The notes beneath the pieces are model-generated. The model had not been told where the DNA came from. It ran no database searches and worked only from the letters and a program-made list of their open reading frames with translations. DNA of 64,000 nt from Leptolyngbyaceae cyanobacterium HOT.MB2.61 (GTDB taxonomy: Bacteria; Cyanobacteriota; Cyanobacteriia; Leptolyngbyales; Leptolyngbyaceae): assembly GCA_023511615.1 (NCBI GenBank), contig JAIMBL010000002.1, positions 18,463 through 82,462 on the forward strand, given 5' to 3'. Shown here piece by piece: positions 10,866-20,451 of this stretch; positions within the stretch are counted from its first letter, which is position 1; each line of letters begins with the position of its first letter. The position numbers and the translations under genes were made by a program.

Positions 10866-10980
10866 CTATAGCTATAGCCACCAGGCTTAGGACGGGATGC
10901 AGGGGTTTCACCCCTGGCTAGGGGCTGCCCCCCACATTCTCTTTAAGCCCAATGTCCTAACGCGCTTGCATAGAGCTATA
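10866..10980 (+). repeat. Family 2 structured repeat, copy 1 (near-complete)
   Basis: TATAGCTATAGCCACCAGGCTTAGGACGGGATGCAGGGGTTTCACCCCTGGCTAGGGGCTGCCCCCC...AATGTCCTAACG...AGAGCTATA; TTAGGAC/GTCCTAA stem enclosing two hairpins. Confidence 0.85.
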
Positions 10981-10984
10981 ACAG

Positions 10985-11845
10985 CTATTCAAACAACCTC
11001 AGTTGAGTCGAAAATGGCTCCAGTTGGTTCCACGGTAGGGGCGGCACGGGAACTGCCCGTTTCTCTAATAGATACTGTAAATATTGAGCGTTGGTAGGCG
11101 ATCGCTTCTCTACAGGGCAATGAACAAAGAAGTAAATACGTGTTCCCTGCTGTAGCCATTCATCAATACGGGCGACCCATATCTCCATAAATGGTTGATT
11201 CATCTCCAGATTGGGGTGACTGATGTAGCGAATCAGGCTGAATGGAGCAGTGACACTAAGCTGCAAGGGTAATCGAGGCTTACGTCGTTCGGAATGAAGC
11301 TGCGGGTCATCCGGCACCTCATAAATTGGGCGAGTGTCTAACAAAACTTGCCCAATGCCCAGTTCTTCTAGCAAGTCCGTTAATCGGCGGCGATGGGGTT
11401 CCTGAAACCAATCAGGATGACGGACTTCCAGCGCAAATTCAGCCTGGCTGCGCGGTAGTGCCATTAGAAAAGCTTCCAGGTCCTCCAGAAGAGCGGGGCT
11501 ATAGCTAGGAGGAAGTTGAGCAAAAAAAGGCCCCAGCCGAGTGCCTAGCCCTTTCATTTGATTCAGAAAATGGAGAATTTCTGAGAGATGAGGCTCTAAA
11601 AGACCCTGGTGGGTAAAGGCCTTGGGCAGCTTTAGACAGAACTGAAATTCGGTAGGGGTCTCCTTTGCCCAGCGGGCAATCGTTTCTGCATCGGGGATTG
11701 AATAGAAGGTGGTGTTCCCTTCTACAGTGATGAAGCGCTGACTATAGAGCCTCAAAAAGTCTCTAGGATGGCTTTCTGGTGGAAAAAGATCTCCTATCCA
11801 GCCCTTATAGGCCCAAATTGCGCAGCCAAGGCGAAAATTCATCAA
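10985..11845 (-). CDS. DUF72-domain protein
   Basis: LGCAIWAYKGWIGDLFPPESHPRDFLRLYSQRFITVEGNTTFYSIPDAETIARWAKETPTEFQFCLKLPKAFTH...FALEVRHPDW. Confidence 0.93.
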   Translation of the reverse strand: MMNFRLGCAIWAYKGWIGDLFPPESHPRDFLRLYSQRFITVEGNTTFYSIPDAETIARWAKETPTEFQFCLKLPKAFTHQGLLEPHLSEILHFLNQMKGLGTRLGPFFAQLPPSYSPALLEDLEAFLMALPRSQAEFALEVRHPDWFQEPHRRRLTDLLEELGIGQVLLDTRPIYEVPDDPQLHSERRKPRLPLQLSVTAPFSLIRYISHPNLEMNQPFMEIWVARIDEWLQQGTRIYFFVHCPVEKRSPTNAQYLQYLLEKRAVPVPPLPWNQLEPFSTQLRLFE

Positions 11846-12278
11846 GCAATACCTCCCTTCTCTTTGAGGAGCTTTAATAGAAGCGAAATTCTGACTGCTC
11901 AGAACCGCCTTCCTTCATAATTAGTTGTAAATGTACGGAAGTTCTCTCATGATTGCAGTAGTAATGAAATAGCAGATTTTGATCTGCATGGGTCTGCCAT
12001 CCCAGATTTGAGTGTTGTTTTCAGGTCAGAGTAGCGATGAAACTGTTGCAACAGCGCCAGGCGTGGGAATCTTAGTAGCTAGGGGTGTATCGTGAAGAAA
12101 CGGTGAAATCCGTAATTCCAGGGACATTTATGGATGCTTCAAGCCTAAGAGGAGGAACTTCAGCAACTCTTCAAGAGATTTCCCGCATGAACGACACTCT
12201 TATTTGCTATCCCTACCTGGATAATGAGATTAGGGTAGCAATATTCCCAGTAGTCGAAATCGATAGCGAGTGGTGCTA

Positions 12279-13892
12279 ATGAGCTACTGCCTCAATTCGG
12301 GCTGTCCCAATCCTCAAAATTCACTTCAGACAGACGTGTGTCAGGCCTGTGGTGCCAAGTTACTGTTGCGCGATCGCTACCGAGTCATTCAAACCCTTGG
12401 TCAGGGTGGGTTTGGGGCTACCTTCCTTGCTATTGATGAGTTGCTGCCTGGACATCCCAACTGTGTCATTAAGCAACTTCGTCCCAGCGCAACCGCTCCC
12501 CACGTTCTGGACATGGCACGGGAGCTTTTTAAGCGGGAAGCTGAAACCCTTGGCAGAATCGGAAATCATCCCCAGGTACCACGTCTACTGGACTACTTTG
12601 AAGCTAACCAGGAGTTTTATCTGGTTCAGGAATATGTCAGCGGTTCTACCCTCCAGCAAATTGTTAAAAGGGATGGTCCCCTGACGGAGCATGGTGTCAA
12701 ACAGTTTTTGAGCGAAATCCTGCCAGTCCTGCAATACATCCATACCAATCGCGTCATCCATCGGGACATCAAACCCGCTAACATCATTCGGCGGGCCCAG
12801 GACCTCAAGCTGGTGTTGATTGACTTCGGTGCAGTCAAGTATCAGCAGCAGTCCCAGACAACTAATTCTGAGCAGACGGCCTTCACCTCCTATGCGATCG
12901 GCACTCCAGGCTTTGCCCCCCCTGAACAGATGGCCATGCGTCCGGTTCCGGCCAGCGATATCTACGCCCTGGGGGTCACCTGTATTTATCTACTCACAGG
13001 CAAGTCTCCCAAGGATCTGGACTACGATTCCACCACAGGTGAGCTACTCTGGCAGAAATATGTCCACATTAGCGATCACTTCGCTAAAGTCCTGGAGAAC
13101 ATGCTGGAGGTTTCAGTTAAACGACGCTACCAGACAGCCGAAAAGATTTTTAGAGAATTAGACCTGGAGCCCTACCTGGAAAGCCTGGAAAAAGGAATGG
13201 CAAAGCAGAATATGGGCTCCAATCGGAAATCGGGTGGCTATCGCGATCCAGACTCAACGGGCGGCCCCCCTTCTTCCCCTGCTGCCCGCGCCGCGATGGC
13301 AATCCGGGCACGCCAAAGAGGGGACTCTACGGGGTTTCAAACGGCCTCAGTTCGGAGTTCCAACCTCGACTCCAGATCTTCGAATAGCTCTCCTTTGCGA
13401 AACCGGGATAATTCTGCTGGACGAGGACGAGAATTTGCCGGAGAGAAAAGCAAGATCCCAATCCGAATGGATGCCGATAGTGTGCAAACTTACTATGCAA
13501 AGGGCGTACGGGACTTTGCCTCCCATGATCTCAACTCGCTTTCCCTTCAGCGAGCCAACCTTTCCGGTGCCAACTTTCACCAGGCAAATTTGAGCAAAAT
13601 TAACCTCCAGGGGGCGATTTTGTCTAATACCGATTTTGGGCGGGCAAATCTCAACCGGGCCAATTTACGGGATGCCAACCTGGTTAAGGCCTATATGAGT
13701 AATGCCGACCTGGAGGGGGCAGACCTGCGGGGAGCCGATCTTTCCTCTGCCTATCTGCTGAATGCCAATCTACGCGGGGCAAACCTGTGTGGAGCCAATC
13801 TCACCGGAGCCAAGCTGACTGAAGAGCAACTGGCAATGGCGCGCACGAACTGGATGACAGTCCGCCCCAGTGGTAAACGGGGCATGTGGTAG
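12279..13892 (+). CDS. Serine/threonine protein kinase with N-terminal Cys motif and C-terminal pentapeptide repeats (SpkB-like)
   Basis: CLNSGCPNPQNS...CQACGAKLLLRDRYRVIQTLGQGGFGATFLA...IHRDIKPANII...; pentapeptide repeats ANLSGANFHQANLSKINLQGA. ATG 12279 preferred over the track GTG 12270. Confidence 0.93.
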   Translation: MSYCLNSGCPNPQNSLQTDVCQACGAKLLLRDRYRVIQTLGQGGFGATFLAIDELLPGHPNCVIKQLRPSATAPHVLDMARELFKREAETLGRIGNHPQVPRLLDYFEANQEFYLVQEYVSGSTLQQIVKRDGPLTEHGVKQFLSEILPVLQYIHTNRVIHRDIKPANIIRRAQDLKLVLIDFGAVKYQQQSQTTNSEQTAFTSYAIGTPGFAPPEQMAMRPVPASDIYALGVTCIYLLTGKSPKDLDYDSTTGELLWQKYVHISDHFAKVLENMLEVSVKRRYQTAEKIFRELDLEPYLESLEKGMAKQNMGSNRKSGGYRDPDSTGGPPSSPAARAAMAIRARQRGDSTGFQTASVRSSNLDSRSSNSSPLRNRDNSAGRGREFAGEKSKIPIRMDADSVQTYYAKGVRDFASHDLNSLSLQRANLSGANFHQANLSKINLQGAILSNTDFGRANLNRANLRDANLVKAYMSNADLEGADLRGADLSSAYLLNANLRGANLCGANLTGAKLTEEQLAMARTNWMTVRPSGKRGMW

Positions 13893-14707
13893 GTGAGGTG
13901 CTGTAGAGATTTGGGTGAATTGGGCTGTGGCCAACCCAGACGGGTCGGTTGTTCATAGATCCGTTTGAGCGTATTGATGTCCCGCTTGGAGATCGGCGGA
14001 GAGTTGCGAACCTGGGAAAAGTAAAGGGCATCAGTCTGGAGTGGGCTGTGTCCCCAGATGCCAAGGGCATGCCCCAACTCATGACGAGCAGCGGCTAGAA
14101 GATAGGAGGGTGCCTGGTCAGGGCGCAGGCGGATGGTAAAGCGATGGGCGAGGACGGGCGGTTCTTGAGAAGACGAGATTTTGGTGTAAATCTCGAAGCG
14201 GGTTTCAGCGGAGCGGGCACGACCGATCGCAAGCCTGGGACGGTCTCGCTGGCTACTGGAAGGACTGGTTTCTGGCAAACTAAATTGGAGCGGTGGGGGC
14301 GATCGCAATACCGTGATGTCAGCCTTTTCAGCCTGTTGGGTGATCTCTAAAGGAAGATAGGGATTCCACTCCTGCACGGCCTGGGAAACCGCTTTGATCC
14401 AGGTTTTTGCCCGTTGAGTGGTGAAGGGATACTTTGACTCTTCGAGGGTAAGTGGTTCGATGAAAACGGTGACTGGAAACTTTGACCAGATGAGGTAACC
14501 GATGTCAACGGGTTTAATCTGATCAAAATAGTCCCCTGCCTTTTGCCCATCCTGCCACTTTTCCAGGGTAGGAGGGAGAGGATGAGGTTGTAGGGGAGCC
14601 AGGTTGGAACGGGCAGGTGCAATGGAAAGGGCGATCGCTAAACTAATACCTGCGATCGTCAGGAGCGATCGCAGAAACCAATGGTTTAAACGAAGGCAGC
14701 GCCCCAT
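13751..14707 (-). CDS. Matrixin-type (M10-like) zinc metalloprotease, secreted
   Basis: HELGHALGIWGHS zinc-binding motif, N-terminal signal-like segment; C-terminus overlaps the kinase gene on the opposite strand. Confidence 0.85.
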   Translation of the reverse strand: MGRCLRLNHWFLRSLLTIAGISLAIALSIAPARSNLAPLQPHPLPPTLEKWQDGQKAGDYFDQIKPVDIGYLIWSKFPVTVFIEPLTLEESKYPFTTQRAKTWIKAVSQAVQEWNPYLPLEITQQAEKADITVLRSPPPLQFSLPETSPSSSQRDRPRLAIGRARSAETRFEIYTKISSSQEPPVLAHRFTIRLRPDQAPSYLLAAARHELGHALGIWGHSPLQTDALYFSQVRNSPPISKRDINTLKRIYEQPTRLGWPQPNSPKSLQHLTYHMPRLPLGRTVIQFVRAIASCSSVSLAPVRLAPHRFAPRRLAFSR

Positions 14708-14734
14708 AATTCTAAAAATTGCCGTATCTCTTGC

Positions 14735-14968
14735 TTACTTAGGAAGCCAGTTAGCACTCAAGATCACAGTCATACCCATGAATATGACGGCCAAAATCCA
14801 GGTCACGCGGTTCAGGGTCGTTTCCGCGCTTTTAGTGCTGGTAAACAGTTGGGCCTGTCCTCCCAAACTTCCTAAACCATCACCCTTAGGGCTGTGCAGC
14901 AATACCAAAATGATCAGCCCTAGGGCAGATAGCGACCAGATTGCTTCAATAACGTGAGTCAGTGTCAT
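14735..14968 (-). CDS. secG: Preprotein translocase subunit SecG
   Basis: MTLTHVIEAIWSLSALGLIILVLLHSPKGDGLGSLGGQAQLFTSTKSAETTLNRVTWILAVIFM; track start at 14998 is also possible. Confidence 0.93.
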   Translation of the reverse strand: MTLTHVIEAIWSLSALGLIILVLLHSPKGDGLGSLGGQAQLFTSTKSAETTLNRVTWILAVIFMGMTVILSANWLPK

Positions 14969-15107
14969 CAGGTACCTTTTAACAGAAGAGGAAGGCAAAG
15001 AAGAACTGACAACAATGATTCATTGACAGTTCATTGACTAGTCTAAAGTTCCAGGTTCGATGGTGTCTACCCGATAAGCAGCGCCTATCCAACTCCGAGC
15101 GATTGCT

Positions 15108-16712
15108 TTAGCGAGTCACCTTGACTGGAGTCCGGTTAGGCCGGATATCCATGTCAGCAGGAAGGAGCATGGAGCGACCGGTCATTTCAGGGGGTTGGGG
15201 CAACTTCAGGATGTCCAGAATAGTAGGGGCAATGTCTGCCAAACAACCATCGGCACGCAGGGGAACTTCGGTGCCGTGCCCAGGAATCTTAAGTCCTTCC
15301 CCTTCAACCAGAATGAAGGGGACTGGATTGGTGGTGTGGGCGGTCCAGGGGTTGCCCTGGCTGTCCCACATCTGTTCAGCGTTGCCATGATCAGCGATGA
15401 TAATGGCGGTTCCTCCGACCTGAATGACGCTCTCTAACAAGCGCCCCAGACACCGATCCACTGTTTCTAGAGCCTGGATGGTGGGTTCCATTTTGCCGGT
15501 GTGTCCGACCATATCAGGGTTGGCGTAGTTGATTACAACCAGGGAGTAAATGCGCTTTTCAATCGCTGTGATCGCTACACTCGTTACCTTTTCGGCGGAC
15601 ATAGGGGGGTCGCGATCATAGGTGGCGACGGAGGGACTGGGAACGAGTTCCCGATCTTCTCCCTCAAAGGGTTCTTCGATCCCGCCATTGAAAAAATAGG
15701 TGACGTGGGCGTACTTCTCGGTTTCAGCGGTACGGAACTGACGCAGACCATGTTGTGCAATTACCTGACCCAGGATATTGTCGAGGTTCTGAGGCTCAAA
15801 GACAACCAGGACTGGAAAACTGGGATCATATTGCGTAAAGGTTGCGAAGGTCAGAGCGCGAATTGGCTCCCGTTCAAACCCTTGAAAGTTCGGATCGACA
15901 AATGCCTGGGTTAACTGGCGGGCCCGGTCTGGACGAAAGTTGAAGAAAACTACTCCATCTCCCGGTTGAACGGCTCCAGGTGCAACACGGGTGGGAATAA
16001 CAAACTCATCGGTCGTTCCTGCCTCGTAGGACGCCTGCAAAACTTCAATCGCTGAACGTCCATCTCCTTCACCGTCCTGGGTCATCACGTCATAGGCCTG
16101 CTTGATACGATCCCAACGGCGATCGCGATCCATGTTGTAGTAACGACCACTGATCGTCACAATTCTGCCGATCCCGATTGCATCTATATGAGTCTGAATT
16201 CGTTGAATTGAATCGATCCCCGATGTGGGAGGGGTATCCCGACCATCCGTAATGACATGAACACAAACCTCTGAAAGCATCTGGTCTTTTGCCATGTCAA
16301 GCAGCCCTAACAGATGCTCAACATGGGAATGGACTCCGCCATCGGAGCAAAGCCCAACCAGATGCAGCTTTCCTCCACTCCGCTTGACTTCCTGACAAAC
16401 TTTGACAAGAGCGCGATTGCTGAGTAAAGTGCCGTCTTCCACAGCATCGGAAATTCTAACCAGTTCCTGGGGGACTACTCTCCCAGCTCCAATATTGAGG
16501 TGTCCCACTTCAGAGTTGCCCATTTGCCCCTCAGGTAGCCCAACGGCTTTGCCTGAAGTTCGAATTAGCGTATGAGGATACGCTGCCCAGAGGCTATCCA
16601 TGACTGGAGTATTTGCGGCAGCGACGGCATTGCCATCGGTTTCCTCGCGGTAACCCCATCCATCTAGAATGACCAGTACTACTGGAAATACAGGCGCTTG
16701 CGCCATACTCAA
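15108..16712 (-). CDS. gpmI: 2,3-bisphosphoglycerate-independent phosphoglycerate mutase
   Basis: VVLVILDGWGYREETDGNAVAAANTPVMDSLWAAYPHTLIRTSGKAVGLPEGQMGNSEVGHLNIGAGRVVPQ; IADHGNAEQMWD. Confidence 0.97.
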   Translation of the reverse strand: MSMAQAPVFPVVLVILDGWGYREETDGNAVAAANTPVMDSLWAAYPHTLIRTSGKAVGLPEGQMGNSEVGHLNIGAGRVVPQELVRISDAVEDGTLLSNRALVKVCQEVKRSGGKLHLVGLCSDGGVHSHVEHLLGLLDMAKDQMLSEVCVHVITDGRDTPPTSGIDSIQRIQTHIDAIGIGRIVTISGRYYNMDRDRRWDRIKQAYDVMTQDGEGDGRSAIEVLQASYEAGTTDEFVIPTRVAPGAVQPGDGVVFFNFRPDRARQLTQAFVDPNFQGFEREPIRALTFATFTQYDPSFPVLVVFEPQNLDNILGQVIAQHGLRQFRTAETEKYAHVTYFFNGGIEEPFEGEDRELVPSPSVATYDRDPPMSAEKVTSVAITAIEKRIYSLVVINYANPDMVGHTGKMEPTIQALETVDRCLGRLLESVIQVGGTAIIIADHGNAEQMWDSQGNPWTAHTTNPVPFILVEGEGLKIPGHGTEVPLRADGCLADIAPTILDILKLPQPPEMTGRSMLLPADMDIRPNRTPVKVTR

Positions 16713-17124
16713 ATTCGCCCTTCCGTTTAGTTAGAATAATCCTTCGCAAATCATACCATTGCTGCCATCATCCTCAAATTGGCAAAGATACTTGAGTGGG
16801 GACTGACTGGCAGTAGATTCACCGAATTGCCAGTGTGAGCTCAAAACCTTATAATGACGTGATTCGCTGTTCAAGTAGCCTTTTTGCTGTCTATTGGCTT
16901 CATTTCTGCTTAAGCGTTTACTGATACTTCCGGCAAGAGATTGGAATCATTGACTCTCAAAATAATTGAGCTTGTTTGATTGAACCTGTTCAAGGATTCA
17001 GACGGCATGTTTAAACTTCAGGATTGCCCGTGGAAGTTTTACAAAAGCATTGCTGATATAAATTGCTGATATAAAGGTTTATCTGTACAGCCAGATTTTT
17101 ACCGTTACCAGCGCTACAGGACGA

Positions 17125-18840
17125 CTATCCTTTAGCAACTTTACGCGCTTTCTCTTTTTCCTTTTGTTTGGCCCGTTTGGCGGCAGCCTTTGCGGCCTTT
17201 GCGGCTTCAATCAGAGCTAGCCGTTCTTTTTCTTTTTCCTCTGCAATTTTCTCGAGGTAGTAGTGATAGTCACCGCGGTACAAGCGCAATTCTCCATCTC
17301 GAATTTCGACAATTTTATTGGCTACTTTGGAGATGAAGTAGCGATCGTGGGAAACAATGATGACTGTTCCATCATAGTGCTGAAGAGCTTCTTCCAGCAT
17401 CTCCTTCGCAGGAATATCCAGATGGTTGGTAGGCTCGTCGAGGATAAGCAGATTAGCAGGGCGTAACAGCATTTTTGCCAGGGCTAGCCGTGCTTTTTCG
17501 CCACCGCTGAGAGCTTCGACTTTTTTGAAGACAACATCCCCACTAAATAAAAATTTCCCCAACAGGGTGCGGACTTCTTCATTCGTCCAGTCGGGCACCT
17601 CGTCATGGATGGTTTCCATCACGGTTTTTTGCAAATCCAGCGCTTCGGCCTGGTTCTGCTCAAAATAGCTGGGAATGACGTTGTGTTCGCCAAGCTTGAC
17701 GGTTCCATCAGTCGGCTTTTCCATCCCTATAATCAGCCGCAGCAGCGTGGATTTGCCGGAACCATTGGGACCCAGGAAAGAGACGCGATCGCCTCGTTCG
17801 ATCAACAAATCGGTCCCCAAAAACAGGATCTTGTCATCGTAGGCGTGGGTTAGATCTTGAATAATCACGACTTCTCGCCCACTGCGGGGAGCAGGAGGGA
17901 AGCGAAAGTGCAGGGTTTTGAGGGTACTGTCGGGGGCTTCGATCCGCTCAATTTTCTCTAACTGTTTTTCCCGGCTTTTAGCCTGAGTGCTGCGGGTGGC
18001 GCTGGCGCGGAAGCGATCAATAAATGCCTGTTGCTTTTCCAGTTCTTTTTGCTGCCGTTCGTAGGCGCTGAGTTGGGCTTCTTGCTGTTCGGCTTTTTGT
18101 TGTAGATAGGCGGAGTAGTTACCCAGATAGGTGGTGGAAATGCCCCGTTCGGTCTCAACAATCTGAGTGCAGAGGCGGTCCAGAAATTCGCGATCGTGGG
18201 AAACGATGACCATGGGTGTGGTCAGGCTCTTGAGATAGGTTTCTAGCCATTCAATCGTCTCCAGATCGAGATGGTTCGTAGGCTCGTCCAGCAGCAGCAG
18301 GTCGGGTTCTTGCAGCAAAATTTTGCCCAAACCCATGCGCATCTGCCAGCCACCACTAAAGTCACTGACGGGGCGATCGCCATCTTCCAGAGAAAACCCC
18401 ATTTCGGGCAGGATCTTTTCAATCCGGGCTTCCAGGGCATATCCATCCATTGCCTCAAACTGCCGCTGAAGCCGATCCATCTGCCGCAGGAGGGTGTCTA
18501 GCCGTTCGGGATCGGCGGTCTCCATCTCACGATGAACCGATGCCAGAGCCTCGTGAACTTCATTGGCCTGCTTAAAGGCCCGCCAAAATTCTTCCCGCAC
18601 TGTGCGGTTCAGATCCACCTCAAATTCCTGAGTCAGGTGAGCAATATGCAGACTGGCAGGGCGAATGACTTCCCCGGAGGTCGGTTCAATTTCGCCGGAA
18701 ATGATTTTTAGCTGAGTGGATTTTCCCGCACCATTGACCCCTACAAGGCCGATGCGATCGCCTAGCTTCACCTCCCAATTAATGTCTTTGAGGACTTCGC
18801 CAGTCGGATAGATTTTGCTGATATGTTCAAGGCGAAGCAT
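17125..18840 (-). CDS. ABC-F family ATP-binding cassette protein
   Basis: Two NBDs (GVNGAGKSTQLKI; GPNGSGKSTLLRL), two LSGGEKAR/FSGGWQMR signatures, Lys/Glu-rich C-terminus, no TM segments. Confidence 0.95.
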   Translation of the reverse strand: MLRLEHISKIYPTGEVLKDINWEVKLGDRIGLVGVNGAGKSTQLKIISGEIEPTSGEVIRPASLHIAHLTQEFEVDLNRTVREEFWRAFKQANEVHEALASVHREMETADPERLDTLLRQMDRLQRQFEAMDGYALEARIEKILPEMGFSLEDGDRPVSDFSGGWQMRMGLGKILLQEPDLLLLDEPTNHLDLETIEWLETYLKSLTTPMVIVSHDREFLDRLCTQIVETERGISTTYLGNYSAYLQQKAEQQEAQLSAYERQQKELEKQQAFIDRFRASATRSTQAKSREKQLEKIERIEAPDSTLKTLHFRFPPAPRSGREVVIIQDLTHAYDDKILFLGTDLLIERGDRVSFLGPNGSGKSTLLRLIIGMEKPTDGTVKLGEHNVIPSYFEQNQAEALDLQKTVMETIHDEVPDWTNEEVRTLLGKFLFSGDVVFKKVEALSGGEKARLALAKMLLRPANLLILDEPTNHLDIPAKEMLEEALQHYDGTVIIVSHDRYFISKVANKIVEIRDGELRLYRGDYHYYLEKIAEEKEKERLALIEAAKAAKAAAKRAKQKEKEKARKVAKG

Positions 18841-18892
18841 AGGAGGTTCAGGTTCGCTGCTACAGATCTATGAAGATCCTCCTGGTGCATTG

Positions 18893-19021
18893 ATGAAAGA
18901 AATACTTATCACCAAACTCTCAAGAGGGCCATCTGGGATGACTGTAACAAAAAGTTATGACAATTGGCGAGAGGGTGATGTAACTGAGCGGGAGTACCGG
19001 CTGGTGACTCACCCATTTTGA
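18893..19021 (+). CDS. Possible small protein (42 aa from ATG 18893), unknown
   Basis: MKEILITKLSRGPSGMTVTKSYDNWREGDVTEREYRLVTHPF, in frame within track ORF 18815..19021; no motif recognised. Confidence 0.25.
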   Translation: MKEILITKLSRGPSGMTVTKSYDNWREGDVTEREYRLVTHPF

Positions 19022-19318
19022 TGAGGCTGAACTTTAGGACGGTTGCTATAAACGTAGAGACAGGCTTCAAGTATCTAAGTCTTCGCCTCTTTATGACTGG
19101 AGATATCTTCTTTATGACTAGAGATATCTAAAGAAGAAGCAAAATTATTTCTCAATCTTTCCAGTCTTGATTGTGTACATTTTTCCAAATTTTTATCCTG
19201 ATTCTCAGGGGTACTTCTACCAGCAAAATGGTTTAGATTGCTGAGAATTAAGATTTCAAAGAATTCTTCAGATAACAGATTCTAACTCATTCCGTATGAG
19301 TTGGTTAAAATGTCTTTT

Positions 19319-19368
19319 CAACAAAAAACAGCTCTCGTCTTTCCTGGCGAGTATTCCGTTTTTTGTTG
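19319..19368 (+). ncRNA. Candidate structured RNA hairpin in 0.7-kb intergenic region
   Basis: CAACAAAAAAC...GTTTTTTGTTG (11-bp perfect stem) enclosing CTCG...CGAG; preceded by AACTCAT-TCCGT-ATGAGTT hairpin (19284-19302). Confidence 0.35.
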
Positions 19369-19756
19369 GTGTAAACTTATCTAAAAAAAAGGAAATTCAC
19401 CGTACCGTTCTTGTTGGTTAAGCTGATTCTTGTTCGTTATCCTTTTTAACCAGGTTGTAAACCTCGACAGTATTCTTAATGTTTGAGAGGAGTAATTGAG
19501 AATCGCTCAAAAGGCTGAATTCTCAGGATAGTGAAAGAGAACTACTACTTTTTCTTTTTGTCGAATCCGGATTTTTGGATCTAAGTTTGGATTAAGACAT
19601 TAGATTAAGAGACGCACTTCAAAACTGGAAAATATTGACGGAATGCTTAACTACAAACGGATTGCAATCGTGTGAGGAGAATTTCAAGCCATTTGTGATG
19701 GTTCATTTGGTTAATGCAGCCTACTAAATTCATTCAGGTCCCCTTAGGAGTGAAGT

Positions 19757-20320
19757 ATGAGTAGCCCAGAGAGTTCAGAGAACTTTCTTCATGCCATTTT
19801 AGAAGGTTTTGTTGATGGCATTTTAGTGCTAACTGATCGGCAAGAGGTAATTTATGCAAACACAATCGCTGATTCTATTTGTACCCAGTTGCTCCAGGAG
19901 AAAGCTAATCCGCTACCTAAAGAACTTCAGGAGGTATGTGAAGCACTGACTGAAAGCAAAGATGTGTATGGCGATCGCCCCTTTATGATTGAGTCTGATG
20001 TGGACACTGGAAAGACAATATTCCGTATTCGCGCTCAATGGCTCAATTTGGAGGGTGCCCAGCAGCCCTGTATTTTGCTGCGCCTTCAGGATCAAAATCA
20101 GTCAGTTCAGGGTCTGGCGATCGCGGAAGCCCAGAAGTGGAACCTCACCCCCCGCGAGACGGATGTCTGGCTACTGCGCCGGGCTGGCTACAAGCGGAAG
20201 CAGATTGCAGAAGAGCTTTATATTGCAGAAGATACGGTGAAAAAACATCTGAAGAATATCCACTTCAAACGTCAAATGACCCTGGATGATGAAGAGTGGA
20301 GATCGAGTCAGGCATCTTAG
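19757..20320 (+). CDS. LuxR-type HTH transcriptional regulator with PAS-like N-terminus
   Basis: C-terminal LTPRETDVWLLRRAGYKRKQIAEELYIAEDTVKKHLKNIHFK; N-terminal FVDGILVLTDRQEVIYANTIADSI. Confidence 0.9.
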   Translation: MSSPESSENFLHAILEGFVDGILVLTDRQEVIYANTIADSICTQLLQEKANPLPKELQEVCEALTESKDVYGDRPFMIESDVDTGKTIFRIRAQWLNLEGAQQPCILLRLQDQNQSVQGLAIAEAQKWNLTPRETDVWLLRRAGYKRKQIAEELYIAEDTVKKHLKNIHFKRQMTLDDEEWRSSQAS

Positions 20321-20330
20321 TTGCTGGTTG

Positions 20331-20375
20331 TTATAGCTCTACGTAGGTGCGTTAGGACATTGGAATTAGAGATTG
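20331..20375 (-). repeat. Family 2 repeat, truncated half-copy
   Basis: TTATAGCTCTACGTAGGTGCGTTAGGACATTGGAATTAGAGA matches the end of copy 2 (TTATAGCTCTAAGCAGGTGCGTTAGGACATTAGAATTTAGAGA). Confidence 0.7.
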
Positions 20376-20451
20376 AAACCGCAAATAACTAGGAAAGCAT
20401 TGATGCAATCACCCAATCACCATTGATGCAATCACCAGTGTATCAGGAAAA

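Noticed and set aside
17049-17074. Perfect 13-bp tandem duplication ATTGCTGATATAA x2 upstream of the ABC-F stop side
   Set aside because: Short and isolated; likely simple slippage.
20398-20436. 16-bp direct repeat CATTGATGCAATCACC x2 beside the adhesin 3' end
   Set aside because: Only two short copies, no inverted ends or flanking duplication.
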